The notes under the pieces: model-generated
Seen by the model: only the letters and a program-made list of their open reading frames with translations
Told to the model about the DNA's origin: nothing
The model's database searches: none
Assembly: GCA_049518415.1 (NCBI GenBank)
Contig: JBEKRX010000009.1
Location: 33,829-97,828, forward strand
Length of the DNA: 64,000 nucleotides
Direction: 5' to 3'
Source of the DNA: CAVQND01 sp049518415
Lineage (GTDB): Bacteria; Verrucomicrobiota; Verrucomicrobiia; Limisphaerales; UBA8199
Position numbers and translations under genes: made by a program
Part shown: positions 43,583-52,869 of the stretch, one piece after another
How positions within the stretch are numbered: the first letter of the stretch is position 1
How the letters are laid out: the number at the start of each line of letters is the position of its first letter

Positions 43583-43947
43583 GCCTGCGCTTCTTCAGCG
43601 ACCAGTGCGTGCCGGCGCAGATCACGGACGCGCTTCGGCGTCACGGGCATCAGGTTACCTTGCTGCGCGAAGTGCTGCCCATCCGCTCGCCGGACGCGGT
43701 GGTCATCGCCGAGGCGCGAGCACTGGGCGCGGTTCTTCTCTCCCTCAACGGCGATTTCACCGACATCGTGACCTATCCGCCCGGCAACTACCGGGGCATC
43801 GTTGGCATTCAACTGCGCAACCACCCCGAGATAATCCCGCTACTCATGGAGCGGTTGCTGGCGTTTCTGGACGCCCACCCCGCGCAGGAATTCTATCACG
43901 GCAAACTCTTTCTCGCAGAGGTGCATCGGGTCCGCATCTGGCAGTGA
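43579..43947 (+). CDS. DUF5615 PIN-like toxin
   Basis: The 122-residue protein starts SLRFFSDQCVPAQITDALRRHGHQV, with an Asp in the PIN-like first position. It contains PDAVVIAEARALGAVLLSLNGDFTDIVTYPPG, where a second acidic residue of DF-D is expected. This is the DUF5615/Mut7-C-like nuclease partner of DUF433 antitoxins. Its start overlaps the antitoxin stop. Both genes look intact. Confidence 0.9.
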   Translation: MSLRFFSDQCVPAQITDALRRHGHQVTLLREVLPIRSPDAVVIAEARALGAVLLSLNGDFTDIVTYPPGNYRGIVGIQLRNHPEIIPLLMERLLAFLDAHPAQEFYHGKLFLAEVHRVRIWQ

Positions 43948-44062
43948 AGCGGCTTTGCGCGACAACATATATCGGGGGCTAGAGATGTCCCTGAGCCTTC
44001 CTGAACGCGCGGCACAATTGCTGGATGCACCCTCCCGTTAGGGGCGGTGGCAGCAGAGCAGG

Positions 44063-44150
44063 GGTCGCATCTCCGAGGCGCGACCGCCAGTCCCGATTCG
44101 GAATCGGGAGCCCGGTGGTCGTTCCTCCCTTTACCCTGAACGACCACCGG
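44063..44150. repeat. Cluster of three stem-loops in an intergenic region
   Basis: The 548-bp gap 43948-44495 contains no gene. It has three stem-loops in a row: GGTCGC...GCGACC (44063-44085), TCCCGATT-CGG-AATCGGGA (44091-44109), and a 13-bp stem CCGGTGGTCGTTC...GAACGACCACCGG (44112-44150). Further on, at about 44295, is TCGGAATTTGTTTTTGCACG, which also occurs in the flhB-flhA gap. A structured RNA or a decayed mobile end are both possible. Confidence 0.6.
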
Positions 44151-44495
44151 CCACTTTCTACCAACCCTCCGAAGGTGTGAGAAAATTGGAAATCGCCAAA
44201 ACTCGCTGTTGTAAGTTGTTGATTACCAATGGGCGCACTTTCTGTTTTCACGCTGTCGGCCAATTTTTTCACAGCTTCTCCGGGTTGGCGAGAATCGGAA
44301 TTTGTTTTTGCACGGGCGCTTCGCGCGGCGGGAGAGGGCTCTCGTTGCTTCCGTGACAAAGGCTCCTCCTGATCTTGCTTGCGGCTGTGCCGCGCTAAGA
44401 ACTATAGTTGACTGAGTAAATGGCACGCCTCGGAGCGGGAGGGCACCCCCACGCCAGCGGCGGCCACTTAAATAAACTTGATGCGCTAATTTGCT

Positions 44496-47400
44496 ATGGC
44501 TGATGCAACCGTCTCTTCTCCGGCCCCCGGGAAACGGCGCCGCTGGCTCCGCCTGCTGGCCTGCACCCTCGGGATTCTGATCGCCCTTGTCCTCGTGGTT
44601 TATTTCGTCGCCACCAGTTCCGCCTTCTTCAAGGGCGTGATTCTCCCCCGCGCCGGCAAGGCGCTCGGCGCGAACATAACCGTTAGCGACGCCTCGATCA
44701 GCCCTTTCCGGCAAGTGGTCCTTCGCAACTTGAAGCTTCAGACCACCGGGACCGAGCCGCTCGTGAGCGCGGCCGAAATCCGCCTCCGCTACAGCCTGCT
44801 GGACATACTCGGCGGCAATCTCCGTGTCGAGGAAGCCACTTTGTCCTCCCCGACAGTCGTGCTGACGCAAAACCCGGACGGGAGCATGAACCTTGATCCG
44901 ATCCTCAAAGCCCTGAGCCAGAAGCCCGCGCCCAAAGAGGCGAAGCCCGCCCCGGCCGCGAAGCCTGCCAAGCCCCTCCAGGTTGATTTGAAGCAACTCA
45001 GCCTGACCGGCGCCACCCTTCGCTATGTCAAACTCTACAAGAACGGCAACCGCGATGTGGACGAACTGTCGAACGTCAACCTGGCCGTCACCGGGGCGAA
45101 GAACGGCCAGACCGGCAAGCTCACGCTCCAAGCCGACATCAGCGTCCGTAACAATCCGCCGCCGCCCGGCACGAGCGCCTTGCTCGAAGCCAAACTCAGC
45201 GGCAGTTATGATTTCGCCCTCACCGCCGACTTGAAGCCCGCCTCGCTCAAAGGCAACACCCGCCTCGAGGTCGCCCGCGCCGAAGGCGCCCTGGCCCAAC
45301 TGGCCACGCTGGGCAGCGACCTGGATTGCGACATCACGCCCACCGACATTAAGCAGGTGGCCTTGCGTTTCCACAAAGGCGGCATTGCCCTCGGCCAACT
45401 CCGCGTCAGCGGCCCCTTTGACCTCGGAAAGACCGAGGGCCGTTTGAACGTGGAAATTGCAGGGATCGATAAGCAGTTGCTGAACCTCGCCGGCCCGCTC
45501 AGCGGGGTCGGCGCCCTCAGCGGCCTCGATTTCGGCGCCACCGCCGTGAACGCCACCAATCAAGTCCAATTGGCCAAGTCCGGTTCACTCATCACCGCCG
45601 GCGGCCAACTCAAGCTGGACAAACTCCAGGTGACCCGCGCGGGCCAAACCACGCCCATACTTGAGTTCCGCGCTGATTATGATGCGACGGTGGACCGCTC
45701 CCAAAACACCGCCCTGCTCCGCGGCTTCACCATGACCGGCACCCAGCAAGGCAATCCCCTCCTCCGGGCCGAACTCACCAGCCCCATGAGCCTGGCTTGG
45801 GGCAACGTCACCAATGCCCTCGGTGACTCCGCCCTCAGCCTGACCCTGTCCGGCCTGAATCTGGCCGATTGGCAACCCTTCCTCGGCAGCCTCGCCCCGG
45901 CCGGCCTCGTCAATGGCCAGGTCAAACTCCTCTCCCAGCAGGGCGGCCAGCAACTCACCTTCGACGTGAATTCGGCAATCGAAAACCTGACCGCCGCCCT
46001 CGGCAGCAATCAAATCACGCAAGCCGGCATCACGCTCCAACTCAACGGCCAGGCTTCCAACCTGAAACAATTCAGCCTGCGCCAAGGCAAGCTGCAAGTC
46101 TCTCAGCAGAACCAGCCCCTACTCACGGTCACCGCTACGGGCGTCTATGATGCCGCCGGCCAAAGTGCCGACCTTCAACTCGCCGCGCAGGCCCTCCTGG
46201 CCCAGTTGCTGCAGGCGGTCCCTCAACCCAACCTCGGCGTCTCTTCCGGCACCGCCGAACTCAAGTGCCACCTCACCCAACAACAGCAGACCCGGACCGT
46301 CACCGGCACTTTCGCGGTGGGGGACTTCTCGGCGAAGTTCGGCACAAACCAACTCCGCAACCTCGGCCTCACGGCGGATTTCGACCTCAGCCTGGCGTCG
46401 CCCCAAGTCCAAATCCGCAAGGCCACCGGCCAACTCACCACCGCCGCCAACCCGGGCGCCAGTTTTGCCGTTTCCGGGACCTACGACACCGCCAGCCAAG
46501 ATGCCGACCTCCAGGTCACCCTCCAGGCCGCCCTGGCGCGCCTGGCCCAGCTCATGCCCCAGCCCAACCTGAGCGTCTCCTCCGGCACCGCCGAACTCAA
46601 GGGCCACCTCACCCAAAAGCAGAAGAACCAATCGGTCACCGGCAGCCTGTCCCTGGCGGATTTCACGGGCCAATTCGGCAGCAATCTCTTCCACAATTTC
46701 TCCGCGACCGCGGACCTCGACCTGGGCCTGACGCCGCAACAGGTCCAAATCAACAAGCTCGCCGGCAAGCTGGCCCAAGGCGCCAACCCCGGCGGCGCCT
46801 TCGACCTCTCAGGAACCTACGACCTCACCAACCAGTCTGCCCAGTTCACCGCCCGGCTCGCCGACTTCAACCAAAACGGCCTCCGCCCCTTCCTCGAACC
46901 CATGCTGGCCGACAAGAGCCTCGTCTCCGTCGCCCTCAACGCCAACGCCTCCGCTCAATACAACCCCCGGGGCGATTCCAGCGTCAAGGCCGCCTTGCAA
47001 GTGACGAACCTGGTCGTCAGCGATCCCAAGAAACAGTTCCCGGCGACGCCGCTCGAAGCGAAAATGCAACTCGACGCCGGCCTGCGCGACCGAGTGCTCG
47101 ACCTGCGCCAGTGCCAGGTCGCCCTGACCCCCACCGCCCGCGGGACCAACCTCCTTCAACTCAGCGGCCGGGTCGATATGTCCGATACCAACGCCACCCA
47201 GGGCAACCTCAAGCTCGCCGCCGATTCGCTCGACCTGACCACTTATTATGACCTCTTCGCCGGCCAGAACCAGGCCGCCGCCAACGCGCCCGCCGCCAGC
47301 GCCCCCAGGACCGCGTCGGCGACCGCCCAGGCCAGTCCAGGCCCCGACAAGGAACCCGATGCGCTCAAGCTCCCCCTGCGGAACTTTTCCGCCGAGGCTA

Positions 47401-48443
47401 ACATCCGCCGGCTCTACTTGCGGGAAGTGGAAATCGCTGATTGGCAGACCACCACGAAGATCGATGGCGGCCATCTGACCGTGAATCCCCTCAAACTAAC
47501 GCTCAATGGCGCCCCCGTGAATAGCACGGTCGAGCTGGACCTGAGCGTGCCGGGATTCAAGTATGACCTCGCGCTCAACGCGCAGGCCATCCCCTTGGCG
47601 CCCCTGGTCAATAGCTTCCAACCCCAACGCAAAGGCATCCTCAGCGGCACCCTGACCGCCCAGGCCAAGGTGGACGGCGCCGGCACAACCGGGGCCAGCC
47701 TCCAGAAAAACCTCACCGGGCAATTCGATTTCAGTTCCACCAACCTCAATCTCGCGGTCGACAACATCACGGCCCACAGCATCGGTGGCCGCTTGCTCAT
47801 AACCCTCGTCGGCACGATCGCAGTGATCCCGGAGCTGGTTAAAAACACCGCCGGCACCGCCCTCTCGTTCGTCGAGGGGCTGACGGGCCTGGGCGGCGGC
47901 AATGCCCCCGGCGCCGGCGTCACCGGCGGATTAGCTCCTGACCTCAGGAAATCCCCAATCAATGCCATTATCCTCCACGGCTCCGCCGGCTCCGGACGCA
48001 TCGATTTGCGGCAAGCCGTCGTTCAAAGCCCGGCCTTTGAAGCCCGGGCCACCGGCACGGTCACCCTCGCCGAGGTCCTGACCAACTCCACCATCCAAAT
48101 CCCCGTCTCCGTTTTTCTCGAACGCGGCATCGCCCAACGCCTCGGCATGGCCGCCAACACCCCTGCCAACGCCGCCTACGCCCAATTGCCTGACTTCCTC
48201 ACCATCAAAGGCACCTTGGGCAACCCCAAGTCCGACGTTAACAAGCTCGCCATCGCCGGCGCCGTGCTCCAAGGCGTGGGCGGCAAAGCCGGCCAGGCCG
48301 GCGGCAAGCTCGGCGGCTTACTCGAGGGCCTGGGCGGTATGGTGGGCAAGCCTGCCTCCGCCACCAACGCCCCCAATACCTCCTCCAACCAGCCCCCTTT
48401 AGGCAACCTCCTCAATAACCTGCTCGGGCCCAGAAAGAAATAG
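44496..48443 (+). CDS. Very large AsmA-like envelope protein with internal tandem duplication
   Basis: The 1315-residue protein has a short basic N-terminus, one membrane helix (about 20-42) and then long beta-rich sequence with AsmA-type words (ANITVSDASISPFRQVVLRNLKL, SAAEIRLRYSLLDILGGNLRVEEATLSSPTVVL, and a C-terminal DFLTIKGTLGNPKSDVNKLAIAG). AsmA/TamB-like proteins span the periplasm and take part in phospholipid transport or outer-membrane assembly. A 112-residue unit is tandemly duplicated: QPNLGVSSGTAELKCHLTQ (residue 577 on) returns as QPNLSVSSGTAELKGHLTQ (residue 689 on). The peptidase gene starts 17 bp downstream. Confidence 0.82.
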   Translation: MADATVSSPAPGKRRRWLRLLACTLGILIALVLVVYFVATSSAFFKGVILPRAGKALGANITVSDASISPFRQVVLRNLKLQTTGTEPLVSAAEIRLRYSLLDILGGNLRVEEATLSSPTVVLTQNPDGSMNLDPILKALSQKPAPKEAKPAPAAKPAKPLQVDLKQLSLTGATLRYVKLYKNGNRDVDELSNVNLAVTGAKNGQTGKLTLQADISVRNNPPPPGTSALLEAKLSGSYDFALTADLKPASLKGNTRLEVARAEGALAQLATLGSDLDCDITPTDIKQVALRFHKGGIALGQLRVSGPFDLGKTEGRLNVEIAGIDKQLLNLAGPLSGVGALSGLDFGATAVNATNQVQLAKSGSLITAGGQLKLDKLQVTRAGQTTPILEFRADYDATVDRSQNTALLRGFTMTGTQQGNPLLRAELTSPMSLAWGNVTNALGDSALSLTLSGLNLADWQPFLGSLAPAGLVNGQVKLLSQQGGQQLTFDVNSAIENLTAALGSNQITQAGITLQLNGQASNLKQFSLRQGKLQVSQQNQPLLTVTATGVYDAAGQSADLQLAAQALLAQLLQAVPQPNLGVSSGTAELKCHLTQQQQTRTVTGTFAVGDFSAKFGTNQLRNLGLTADFDLSLASPQVQIRKATGQLTTAANPGASFAVSGTYDTASQDADLQVTLQAALARLAQLMPQPNLSVSSGTAELKGHLTQKQKNQSVTGSLSLADFTGQFGSNLFHNFSATADLDLGLTPQQVQINKLAGKLAQGANPGGAFDLSGTYDLTNQSAQFTARLADFNQNGLRPFLEPMLADKSLVSVALNANASAQYNPRGDSSVKAALQVTNLVVSDPKKQFPATPLEAKMQLDAGLRDRVLDLRQCQVALTPTARGTNLLQLSGRVDMSDTNATQGNLKLAADSLDLTTYYDLFAGQNQAAANAPAASAPRTASATAQASPGPDKEPDALKLPLRNFSAEANIRRLYLREVEIADWQTTTKIDGGHLTVNPLKLTLNGAPVNSTVELDLSVPGFKYDLALNAQAIPLAPLVNSFQPQRKGILSGTLTAQAKVDGAGTTGASLQKNLTGQFDFSSTNLNLAVDNITAHSIGGRLLITLVGTIAVIPELVKNTAGTALSFVEGLTGLGGGNAPGAGVTGGLAPDLRKSPINAIILHGSAGSGRIDLRQAVVQSPAFEARATGTVTLAEVLTNSTIQIPVSVFLERGIAQRLGMAANTPANAAYAQLPDFLTIKGTLGNPKSDVNKLAIAGAVLQGVGGKAGQAGGKLGGLLEGLGGMVGKPASATNAPNTSSNQPPLGNLLNNLLGPRKK

Positions 48444-48460
48444 CTCCTGGTACGACGTTC

Positions 48461-49852
48461 ATGCAAGCCGTCATTGATTACCTGAAACAAAACCAGGCTC
48501 GGTTCATCCGCGAGCTGTGCGACTACGTCCGGTTTCCCAGTGTTTCCGCCCAGGCTGAGCACCGCCAGGACCTCCGGGCCTGTGCCCAGTGGGTGGTCGG
48601 GCATTGCCGGCAGCTCGGCCTCCAGGCCCGCCTCTGCCAGACCCAGGGCCACCCCATCGTGGTCGCCAAAACTCCGCCCGCAAAGGCCAAAACCCCTCGC
48701 CGCCCACGCTTCGTCGTCTATGGCCATTACGACGTGCAACCGCCCGAGCCGTTTGACCTCTGGAAATCTCCGCCCTTCGAGCCGCGCTTGGAAGGCCGCT
48801 CGCTTTTCGGCCGCGGCGCCAGCGACAATAAAGGCCAACACCTGGCCCACCTCAAGGCCGTCGAGGCCTACCTCAAGACCGGGACCCAACTGCCCTGCGA
48901 CCTCATCTTCCTCATCGAAGGCGAAGAGGAGGTTGGCAGCACCAGCCTGGCGGCTTTCCTGCAAGAACGCCGCGCCGAGCTGGCCTGTGATGCGGTCGTC
49001 ATCTCGGACACCGGCATGCCTTCGCCCAAACACCCGGCGCTCACCTACGCCCTGCGCGGCATTGCCGCCTTCGAAATCCTCCTCTCCGGTCCCGCCCGCG
49101 ACCTGCACTCCGGCATCTTCGGCGGTACGGTCGATAACCCCGCCCTGGCCCTGTGCCAACTGCTGGCTAAACTGCGCGACAAAAACGGACGGGTCACCAT
49201 CCCGGGCTTTTATGGCGATGTCCAGCCCCTCTCGGCCTACGAACGCAGGCAACTGGCGCGTCTGCCCTTTAATGAGCGCGACTACCGGAAACTCCTGGGC
49301 GTGCGGCGACTATTTGGCGAGCGCGGCTACACCCCCATCGAACAACGCTCCGCCCGCCCCACCCTGGAACTCAACGGCCTGACCAGCGGCTACCAGGGCG
49401 AAGGCAGCAAAACCATCATCCCCGCCTGGGCGCGCGCCAAGATCACTGCCCGCCTCGTCCCCAACCAGGACTCCCGCCGCATCGCCAGGCTCATCCACCG
49501 CCACCTCAAGCAACTCTGCCCACCAACCGTGACGCTCGAGGTCCAATTCACCCGCGGCGCCGAGCCTTACCTGCTCTCCCCCGCCAGCCCCCAACCCCAG
49601 GCCGCCTTGCGCGCCCTCAAGGCCGCCTTCGGCGCCGAACCGGTCCTCCTCCGCGAAGGCGGCTCCATCCCCATAGTCAACGACTTCAAACGCTGCCTCC
49701 GCGCCGACTCCCTCATGCTCGGCTTGGCGCTGCCCGACGACAACGCCCATTCCCCCAACGAGAAATTCGACCTCGACTGTTTCGCCAAAGGCCAGTTGAC
49801 CAGCGCCTTGTTGTGGCAGGAGTTGGCTGGCCTGGAAGCGTTGAAACGTTGA
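48461..49852 (+). CDS. M20 family dipeptidase (metallopeptidase)
   Basis: The 463-residue zinc peptidase has the M20 metal ligands and catalytic residues: YGHYDVQPPEP, RGASDNKGQHLAHLKA, IEGEEEVGSTS with the catalytic Glu pair, VISDTGMPS, and LREGGSIPIVNDF near the end. The central lid domain carries DLHSGIFGGTVDNPALAL and the ARLVPNQD-type word. This class (dipeptidase, CNDP-like) cleaves di- or acylated peptides in the cytoplasm. It follows the AsmA-like gene by 17 bp and may be co-transcribed. Confidence 0.92.
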   Translation: MQAVIDYLKQNQARFIRELCDYVRFPSVSAQAEHRQDLRACAQWVVGHCRQLGLQARLCQTQGHPIVVAKTPPAKAKTPRRPRFVVYGHYDVQPPEPFDLWKSPPFEPRLEGRSLFGRGASDNKGQHLAHLKAVEAYLKTGTQLPCDLIFLIEGEEEVGSTSLAAFLQERRAELACDAVVISDTGMPSPKHPALTYALRGIAAFEILLSGPARDLHSGIFGGTVDNPALALCQLLAKLRDKNGRVTIPGFYGDVQPLSAYERRQLARLPFNERDYRKLLGVRRLFGERGYTPIEQRSARPTLELNGLTSGYQGEGSKTIIPAWARAKITARLVPNQDSRRIARLIHRHLKQLCPPTVTLEVQFTRGAEPYLLSPASPQPQAALRALKAAFGAEPVLLREGGSIPIVNDFKRCLRADSLMLGLALPDDNAHSPNEKFDLDCFAKGQLTSALLWQELAGLEALKR

Positions 49853-49878
49853 AGCGTCCTCGCGGCCGAAGCCGCCCG

Positions 49879-50460
49879 TCACACCCCCGCCGCCCACAGC
49901 TTGAGTTCCTTCTCCAGTCGTTCCATCGGCAGACCCACCACATTCGAGTAGGAACCGGCTATCGCTTCGACGATCAGGTCACCCTCCTCCTGAATGGCGT
50001 ACGCCCCGGCCTTGTCGAGCGGATTCACTCTCGCCAGGTAACGCCGCATCTGGACGGCGTCCAACTGGCGGAAGGTCACCGCCGTCGTTTCGGCGAAAAC
50101 CCGCTGGCGGCGCTCCCGCAAATGCAGCAGGCAGATCGCCGTGACCACCTGGTGCGTGCGGCCTTGCAGTTGTGCCAACATCCGATACGCCGCCGCCAGG
50201 TCCGCCGGCTTGCCCAGCAGCGCAGTCTCCAGGCACACGAGCGTGTCGGCCCCCAACACCAGGGCATCGGGGTGCTTCTTGGCCACAAAACGGGCCTTGC
50301 GATACGCGTTGAGCTGCGAAACCTCCAGCGCCGTCAGTTGCTCCCGATGAATCTCAGGGACCCGGCTGGGCACGACCTTGAAATCAAGCCCCAACTGTCG
50401 CAGCAGCTCCGCCCGGCGCGCCGAGCCGGAAGCCAGGATGAGCGGCGGCAAATCCCTCAT
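49879..50460 (-). CDS. maf: Maf-type nucleoside triphosphate pyrophosphatase
   Basis: The 193-residue protein starts MRDLPPLILASGSARRAELLRQLGL, the Maf signature. It also has VLGADTLVCLETALLGKP and VNPLDKAGAYAIQEEG followed by SYSNVVGLPMERL. Maf proteins hydrolyse dTTP, UTP or modified nucleotides to monophosphates and are linked to septum inhibition. ATG at 50460 fits the family start; ATG at 50472 adds four residues. An upstream open stretch is repeat DNA, not part of the gene. The gene is convergent with the dipeptidase gene. Confidence 0.92.
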   Translation of the reverse strand: MRDLPPLILASGSARRAELLRQLGLDFKVVPSRVPEIHREQLTALEVSQLNAYRKARFVAKKHPDALVLGADTLVCLETALLGKPADLAAAYRMLAQLQGRTHQVVTAICLLHLRERRQRVFAETTAVTFRQLDAVQMRRYLARVNPLDKAGAYAIQEEGDLIVEAIAGSYSNVVGLPMERLEKELKLWAAGV

Positions 50461-50548
50461 TCCGAAGCGCATGCCCAGAACATACACACCCACGGGCCCC
50501 ACGTCGAGCACCGGAGCGCCCGCCTCCCGGCCCATGAATCGCGGGGTA

Positions 50549-50666
50549 GTGGGGCCGGCGTCCCGCCTGTAGTGTGGCCGGCGTCCCGCCTGCCATGAGG
50601 GCGTCTCGCGCTTGAAACCAACGCGGGCGAGACGCCCGCGCCGGCAGGCGGGACGCCGGCCCCACT
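50549..50666. repeat. Foldback repeat upstream of maf
   Basis: The left arm GGCCGGCGTCCCGCCTGCC (50576-50594) is perfectly complementary to 50643-50661. An inner arm GGGCGTCTCGC (50599-50609) pairs with 50627-50637. A second copy of the left arm (GTGGGGCCGGCGTCCCGCC) precedes it at 50549. The element is a strong hairpin of about 90 bp plus a partial duplicate and has no coding role. Confidence 0.85.
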
Positions 50667-50809
50667 GCCGCTGCCGCCCGCATGAAGGCATCCGCGCTCC
50701 TGTCAAACAGCGGCACTCCCCAAAGTGCCGCTACGGCCTTCGGATTTTCCACTTGGATCTCCCCTTGCCTCTCCGTCCGGTCTCGCTTATGCTCGCGGGC
50801 AATTGAGCC

Positions 50810-52135
50810 ATGAATATTACGATCCGCTCCAAACTGTTCCTCATGATGGCGCTGGAATTCGCCATCTGGGGCTGCTGGCTGCCGCTGATTTACAACTATC
50901 TGCCCGCCTTGGGCTTTTCGCCGGGGCAGCAAGCCTGGGTTCTCAATGCTTTTCCTATTGCTGCGGTGATCGGCATGTTTTTCAGCAACCAGTTCGCCGA
51001 CCGTAATTTTGCCGCCGAGAAGTTCCTGGCCTTCAGTCACCTGGTGGGCGGCCTGGCGCTGCTTCTGCTCACGTTCACGAAATCGTTCTGGCCCTTTCTT
51101 GGCCTGATGTTTGTGCACTGCCTGCTTTACGTACCGACGCTGTCCATCGTCAATTCCATCGCCTTCGCGCACCTGAAAGACCCGCAGAAGGAGTATGGTC
51201 TGGTGCGGGTGGGCAGTTCAGTGGGCTGGGTCCTGGCCAGTTGGCCCTTTGCCTTCATCCTCGTGGACTGGAACAAAGTCCACGCTGCGAACCCGGCGGG
51301 GGTGGTGAACTGGCTTTCCACGGTGCTGGGCTCCGGGCTGACCGGTGAAGCGCTGCAGCACGGGAGCCGTTGGATTTTCCTCGTGGCTGGCCTGGCGTCG
51401 CTGGTGCTGGCGGCTTACAGTCTGGCGCTGCCGCACACGCCTCCCAAGAAAGCGGAGCAGGGAGTGGACCGCTTCGCCTGGCTGGAGGCGATCAAGCTGC
51501 TCCGGCAGCCTTTTGTCCTGGTGCTCTGGCTCGTAAGCGCCACGGTCGCCTTCGTGCTTTACGCCTACTTCCAGTGGACCAACATTTTCCTGGTCACGCC
51601 GGCCGCCGCGGGGGGTGTGGGCATTGCCGGCAACTGGGCCATGCCGATTATGAGCATCGGCCAGGTGGCCGAGATATTTGCCAACCTGATCCTGGGTCTC
51701 GCGCTCAAGCGGCTCGGCTGGCGCACGACGATGCTAGTTGGGATTCTCGCACACATTGGGCGTTTCGCCGTCTATGCCTTTTGGCCGGCCCCGGCTCCGA
51801 TCATCCTGGTCCAACTGCTGCACGGCTTCTGCTATGCGTTCTTCTTCAGCACGGTCTATATTTTCGTGGACGAGTATTTCCCCAAAGACGTGCGCGCCAG
51901 CGCCCAGGGCCTGTTCAACGTGGTGATCCTGGGCCTCGGCAATTTGGTTGCCAATTTCGTCTGTCCGCCGCTCATCCAGCGCGTCTTCAAGCAGAACGGC
52001 GTGGTGGACTTCCACGGCCTGTTCCTGGTGCCGCTGGCCATCGCCACGCTGGCCGGTATCGCGCTGGCCCTGTTCTTCCGCCCGCCCGCAAAGAAGGAGC
52101 CGGCGCCCTCCACCGAGACGGCGCTGGCGGCGTAG
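50810..52135 (+). CDS. MFS transporter of the nucleoside:H+ symporter type
   Basis: The 441-residue protein has 12 predicted membrane segments in two halves with a long cytoplasmic loop in the middle (KKAEQGVDRFAWLEAIKLLRQP). The opening LFLMMALEFAIWGCWLPLIYNYLP and FPIAAVIGMFFSNQFADRNFAAEKFLA, plus YVPTLSIVNSIAFAHLKDPQKEYGLVRVGSSVGWV, match NupG-like nucleoside permeases. Substrate is inferred from family. No neighbouring nucleoside enzyme is present. ATG at 50810 is clear. Confidence 0.88.
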   Translation: MNITIRSKLFLMMALEFAIWGCWLPLIYNYLPALGFSPGQQAWVLNAFPIAAVIGMFFSNQFADRNFAAEKFLAFSHLVGGLALLLLTFTKSFWPFLGLMFVHCLLYVPTLSIVNSIAFAHLKDPQKEYGLVRVGSSVGWVLASWPFAFILVDWNKVHAANPAGVVNWLSTVLGSGLTGEALQHGSRWIFLVAGLASLVLAAYSLALPHTPPKKAEQGVDRFAWLEAIKLLRQPFVLVLWLVSATVAFVLYAYFQWTNIFLVTPAAAGGVGIAGNWAMPIMSIGQVAEIFANLILGLALKRLGWRTTMLVGILAHIGRFAVYAFWPAPAPIILVQLLHGFCYAFFFSTVYIFVDEYFPKDVRASAQGLFNVVILGLGNLVANFVCPPLIQRVFKQNGVVDFHGLFLVPLAIATLAGIALALFFRPPAKKEPAPSTETALAA

Positions 52136-52189
52136 CGGGCCATTTCACAAATCGGCTAACGGATGAGGCGGTTATTTTTCGAGAAAATG

Positions 52190-52225
52190 GCCAATGTGGC
52201 CAATGCAGCCAATGTGGCCAATACA
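52190..52225. repeat. 9-bp tandem repeat (GCCAATGTG/GCCAATGCA), second locus
   Basis: Four units repeat the alternation seen at 25519-25554, with one base change in the last unit (GCCAATACA). The sequence just before it (TTTTCGAGAAAATG) is also similar. The repeat lies in the 219-bp gap after the MFS gene. Confidence 0.9.
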
Positions 52226-52354
52226 GCGCATCGTTTGGGGCTTAATTGTGTAGCGCTTGGTATTATTTTCCGCTATAGCTGTTGAGTTCCTGGCGGCGGC
52301 GTGGGATGGCCGTTTTGGGCTCGCTGCGAACGTCAGCTCGCTGCGTGAACGTTT

Positions 52355-52612
52355 TCAAGCCAGTCCCCCGCGACGCTCACGCAGTTCCTGAGCTATCGCC
52401 TCCGCGTCCAAGCGCTCACCGTCAAAGCGGTCGCTCAACGCCAAGAGCTTCCTTCCCAGCGGCGTCTTTGGCTTCCACGGTGGACAACCCAGTCTGGCCA
52501 GTTTCTCGGACACCGCAGCCCGGATGAACTCACTGCGCGTTTCCCCCGGGGGGATACGCCGCAAATCTGACTTTGGCAACTTTACCGTCACCACTTTCAA
52601 ATCGGTTGGCAT
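52355..52612 (-). CDS. Orphan ribbon-helix-helix-like antitoxin
   Basis: The 85-residue protein starts with a beta-strand (LKVVTVKLPKSDLRRI), then GETRSEFIRAAVSEKLARLG, which fits a ribbon-helix-helix dimerisation domain. A C-terminal arm follows (FDGERLDAEAIAQELRERRGGLA). Antitoxins of this shape sit directly before PIN toxins. Here no toxin frame follows the stop, only short stop-interrupted sequence, so it is either an orphan or a solitary regulator. Confidence 0.7.
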   Translation of the reverse strand: MPTDLKVVTVKLPKSDLRRIPPGETRSEFIRAAVSEKLARLGCPPWKPKTPLGRKLLALSDRFDGERLDAEAIAQELRERRGGLA

Positions 52613-52869
52613 ACCGCAAGCGTATTACAATCCGGACGGTTTGCAGGCCCAAACCGGGACGTTTTGGGCGCCGAATTCCTCGCATGGAGAGGCGCCGGGC
52701 CGACAGCGCCCCCCAATTTTTCCTTCTGGCCGTTGCTCTTTCTCCCTCCGCAGGCTTGACATTCCCGGGGGAATAGCCGAAGCTATGGTCGTCGAGCTTG
52801 GCCAAAGGCCGCGTGAGCGATGTTCGCTCTGAAACGGCGTCAAACAAACCAGAGCTCCAGAAAGGCAAA

